43,334 nucleotides of DNA. It comes from Reyranella massiliensis 521 (GTDB lineage: Bacteria; Pseudomonadota; Alphaproteobacteria; Reyranellales; Reyranellaceae). This document shows, piece by piece, positions 41,541 to 43,334 of the stretch. Below the pieces are notes generated by a model that saw nothing but the letters and a program-made list of their open reading frames with translations, ran no database searches and was not told the origin of the DNA. Position numbers and translations under genes: made by a program. Each line of letters begins with the position of its first letter. The stretch's first letter is position 1. The stretch covers positions 1 to 43,334 of the forward strand of contig CAMARK010000033.1 in the NCBI GenBank assembly GCA_945860205.1. The letters run 5' to 3'.

Positions 41541-42482
41541 ATGGACAAGTCCTACGATCGTGGCGCCGAGGACCTCGGCAATATCGTAGCGCTCGAGCAT
41601 GTGAACCTGCAGATCGAGGACCAGGGCCTGGCGACGCTGTTCTACATCAGCGGCCTCGGGTTGACTCGCGATCCCTACATGATGACCAGCATCGACAACA
41701 TGTGGGTCAATGTCGGCCGCAACCAGTTCCACCTCGTCACGGGCAAGCCGCAGCAGCTGCGCGGCCGCGTCGGCCTCATCGTGCCCGACCGCGAGGCGCT
41801 TCTGCGGCGGCTCGAAAAGCTGCGCCAGCCGCTCGAGGGCACGCGCTTCGACTTCGTCGAGCATGCCGAGCATGTCGAGGCGACCTGCCCGTGGGGCAAC
41901 CGTATTCTCTGCCACGAACCGGCGCCGCGCTTCGGCCGCATCACCCTGGGCATGGCCTATGTCGAGTTCGACGTTCCGGTCGGGGCGGCAAAGGGCGTGG
42001 CGGATTTCTATGATCGTGTCTTTGGCACTGCGACGAGCGTCGATGGCGCGACGGCGCGGATTTCAGTCGGCATGGAGCAGGAGCTGGTCTTCTCCGAGAC
42101 CAAGGCGAAGCTCGCGCCCTATGACGGGCACCACATCCAGGTCTATGTCGCGAATTTCTCGGGGCCGCACCGCGCGTTGCTCGATCGCGGCCTGATCACC
42201 GAGGAAAGCAACCAGCACCAGTATCGCTTCGACAGCATCGTCAATCTCGAGACCGGCAAGCCACTGGTCCAGATCGAGCATGAGGTGCGCAGCATGCGCC
42301 ATCCGCTCTATGCTCGGCCGCTGGTCAACCGCAACGCCCAGCAGACCAACCGGAACTATGCGCCCGGCCACGATGCCTGGATCCCGGGCTCGGCGGCGGA
42401 AGAGATGGACGATCCAAGGGTCGCCATGCGCCAGCGCCGCTTCGAAGAGGCGACGCGCCAGCAGCTCAGTCGGCAACGCTGA
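41541..42482 (+). CDS. VOC family protein (extradiol-dioxygenase/glyoxalase fold, two modules)
   Basis: A 313-residue protein made of two vicinal-oxygen-chelate modules (about 15-125 and 130-260). Candidate metal ligands are His in ALEHVNLQI, His in NQFHLV and Glu in ILCHEP for the first module; HHIQVYV and VQIEHEVRS for the second. The overall length and two-module layout are like type I extradiol dioxygenases and related hydrolases. The ATG is preceded by GGAGG six bases away; an in-frame GTG that overlaps the livF stop would add eight residues. Position at the end of a transporter operon suggests that it acts on the imported compound. Reaction unknown. Confidence 0.85.
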   Translation: MDKSYDRGAEDLGNIVALEHVNLQIEDQGLATLFYISGLGLTRDPYMMTSIDNMWVNVGRNQFHLVTGKPQQLRGRVGLIVPDREALLRRLEKLRQPLEGTRFDFVEHAEHVEATCPWGNRILCHEPAPRFGRITLGMAYVEFDVPVGAAKGVADFYDRVFGTATSVDGATARISVGMEQELVFSETKAKLAPYDGHHIQVYVANFSGPHRALLDRGLITEESNQHQYRFDSIVNLETGKPLVQIEHEVRSMRHPLYARPLVNRNAQQTNRNYAPGHDAWIPGSAAEEMDDPRVAMRQRRFEEATRQQLSRQR

Positions 42483-43334
42483 CGGCGCGAGCCGGCTGGA
42501 ACGCCGGCATCACCTCGCGGGCGAAGGCGCGCAGGTTGGCCACCGAGGCGTTGGGATCGACCAGCAGGATGTTGGTGGCGCCGCCCGCCTCGAGCTGTTT
42601 CAGCCGCGCGATGATCTCGTCCGGTGTGCCGAGCAGCGGCGCGGTGTCGTCCTCGATCCGGTCGGGCAGCGCGTCGCGCGCAAGATCGCCGATCACGCTC
42701 ACCACGCGCTTGCGGGTGGCATAGGCCGCCTCGCGTTCGCTCTCGTCATGGATCATCTGCAGCGGCCGCGCGGTCGCCACCATGTTGGCGTGATAGGGCC
42801 GGCCGGTCTTCTCGCATTCCTCGCGGAAGATCGCGATGCGCTGGGTGATCTGGTCGACCTGGGCAAGCTGGTCGAGCAGGAGATTGTAACCTTCGCGCGC
42901 GGCGCGGCGGACGCTGTCGTGGCTGCCAGCCGCCAGCCACAGCGGCGGATGCGGGCGCTGCACCGGGGCGGGCTCCACGATGATATTGTCGTAGTGCCAG
43001 CGCTTGCCGTGATGGCTGAAGCGGCCGCCATTGCTGTCGTGGGGCGCGGTCCAGGCCTTGCGGATGATCTCGGCTGCCTCGTCGAAGCGTTCGGTGGCCT
43101 CGGCCATGGGAATGCAGAAGCCGTCGAACTCGGCCTGGCGGTAGCCCTTGCCGATGCCGAAATCGATTCGCCCGCCGCTCAGCAGGTCGAGTGTGGCCAC
43201 CTGCTCGGCCACCAGCACCGGATTGTGCCAGGGCAGCACGATCACCGCGGTGCCCAAGCGGATGTGCCGGGTCCGGGCGGCGAGGTAGGCCAGCAGGGTC
43301 ATCGAAGCCGACACCTGGCCCTGGCCGGTGAAGT
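42466..43334 (-). CDS. LLM class flavin-dependent oxidoreductase, N-terminus beyond the window
   Basis: Only the C-terminal 288 residues or so are seen; the frame is still open at the right edge (FTGQGQVSASMTLLAYLAAR). Marks are HIRLGTAVIVLPWHNPVLVAEQ, LSGGRIDFGIGKGYRQAEFDG, a long HHGKRWHYDNIIVEP segment and LWLAAGSHDSVRRAAREGYN. The KGYRxxEFxGF block is found in FMN-type LLM monooxygenases more than in F420 reductases. Its stop lies inside the last 17 bases of the VOC gene, so the two genes converge and overlap tail to tail. Confidence 0.88.
   Translation of the reverse strand, partial: FTGQGQVSASMTLLAYLAARTRHIRLGTAVIVLPWHNPVLVAEQVATLDLLSGGRIDFGIGKGYRQAEFDGFCIPMAEATERFDEAAEIIRKAWTAPHDSNGGRFSHHGKRWHYDNIIVEPAPVQRPHPPLWLAAGSHDSVRRAAREGYNLLLDQLAQVDQITQRIAIFREECEKTGRPYHANMVATARPLQMIHDESEREAAYATRKRVVSVIGDLARDALPDRIEDDTAPLLGTPDEIIARLKQLEAGGATNILLVDPNASVANLRAFAREVMPAFQPARAVSVAD

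Overview
The window is about 43 kb of dense, GC-rich DNA, roughly two thirds G+C. It comes from a Gram-negative alphaproteobacterium. The alphaproteobacterial assignment rests on a PhyR-type response regulator, a NepR-like anti-sigma factor and two promoters of the GGAAC-N16-CGTT (EcfG) type, which together mark the alphaproteobacterial general stress response. The gene repertoire (CaiB/BaiF, Bug, Liv transport, many luciferase-like oxidoreductases) would suit a soil or freshwater Rhodospirillales/Hyphomicrobiales relative such as Reyranella, but that genus-level guess is inference only. No tRNA, rRNA, CRISPR array or intact insertion sequence was seen.

Layout, left third (1-16.5 kb): a minus-strand operon (MDR oxidoreductase, CaiB/BaiF CoA-transferase, HutD, truncated ketopantoate reductase) is divergent from an enolase-superfamily gene and a YdeI-like gene. 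A fossil aquaporin C-terminus, a small secreted protein, a Cache-HAMP adenylate cyclase, an HDAC-like deacetylase and another secreted protein follow. Then comes the stress-response patch: phyR, a DUF1328 membrane peptide with an EcfG promoter, a frameshifted lipoprotein gene, a nepR-like gene, a glycine-zipper lipoprotein with a second EcfG promoter, and a DUF1488 gene. An alpha/beta hydrolase, a GMC oxidoreductase, a D-2-hydroxyacid dehydrogenase and an SDR complete this part.

Middle (16.5-34.3 kb): an F420 region. A short-form 6-phosphogluconate dehydrogenase leads an operon with three luciferase-like (LLM) proteins. A fourth LLM gene is divergent from fbiC (fused CofG-CofH FO synthase). 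Converging on fbiC is a tightly overlapped minus-strand operon, fgd-cofE-cofD-cofC, which holds an F420-dependent glucose-6-phosphate dehydrogenase homologue followed by the three enzymes that convert FO to F420. Divergent from fgd is an alpha/beta hydrolase without a nucleophile serine, followed by three LLM genes. Three more LLM genes run in the opposite direction. Counting Fgd and a truncated LLM gene at the right edge, there are twelve LLM-fold proteins.

Right (34.3-43.3 kb): gluconokinase, an orphan Bug solute-binding protein, an isocitrate lyase/PEP mutase family protein, then a complete branched-chain-amino-acid-type ABC transporter (LivK, LivH, a LivM-LivG fusion, LivF) with a VOC-fold protein attached.

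How it fits together (inference): the cell makes F420, reduces it with Fgd using glucose 6-phosphate, and spends F420H2 in a set of LLM reductases or monooxygenases acting on imported or environmental compounds. Gluconokinase and 6-phosphogluconate dehydrogenase lie on the same sugar-phosphate node as Fgd. The activating enzyme for the F420 side chain (a dehydro-F420-0 reductase) is not in the window, so the CofC substrate is open.
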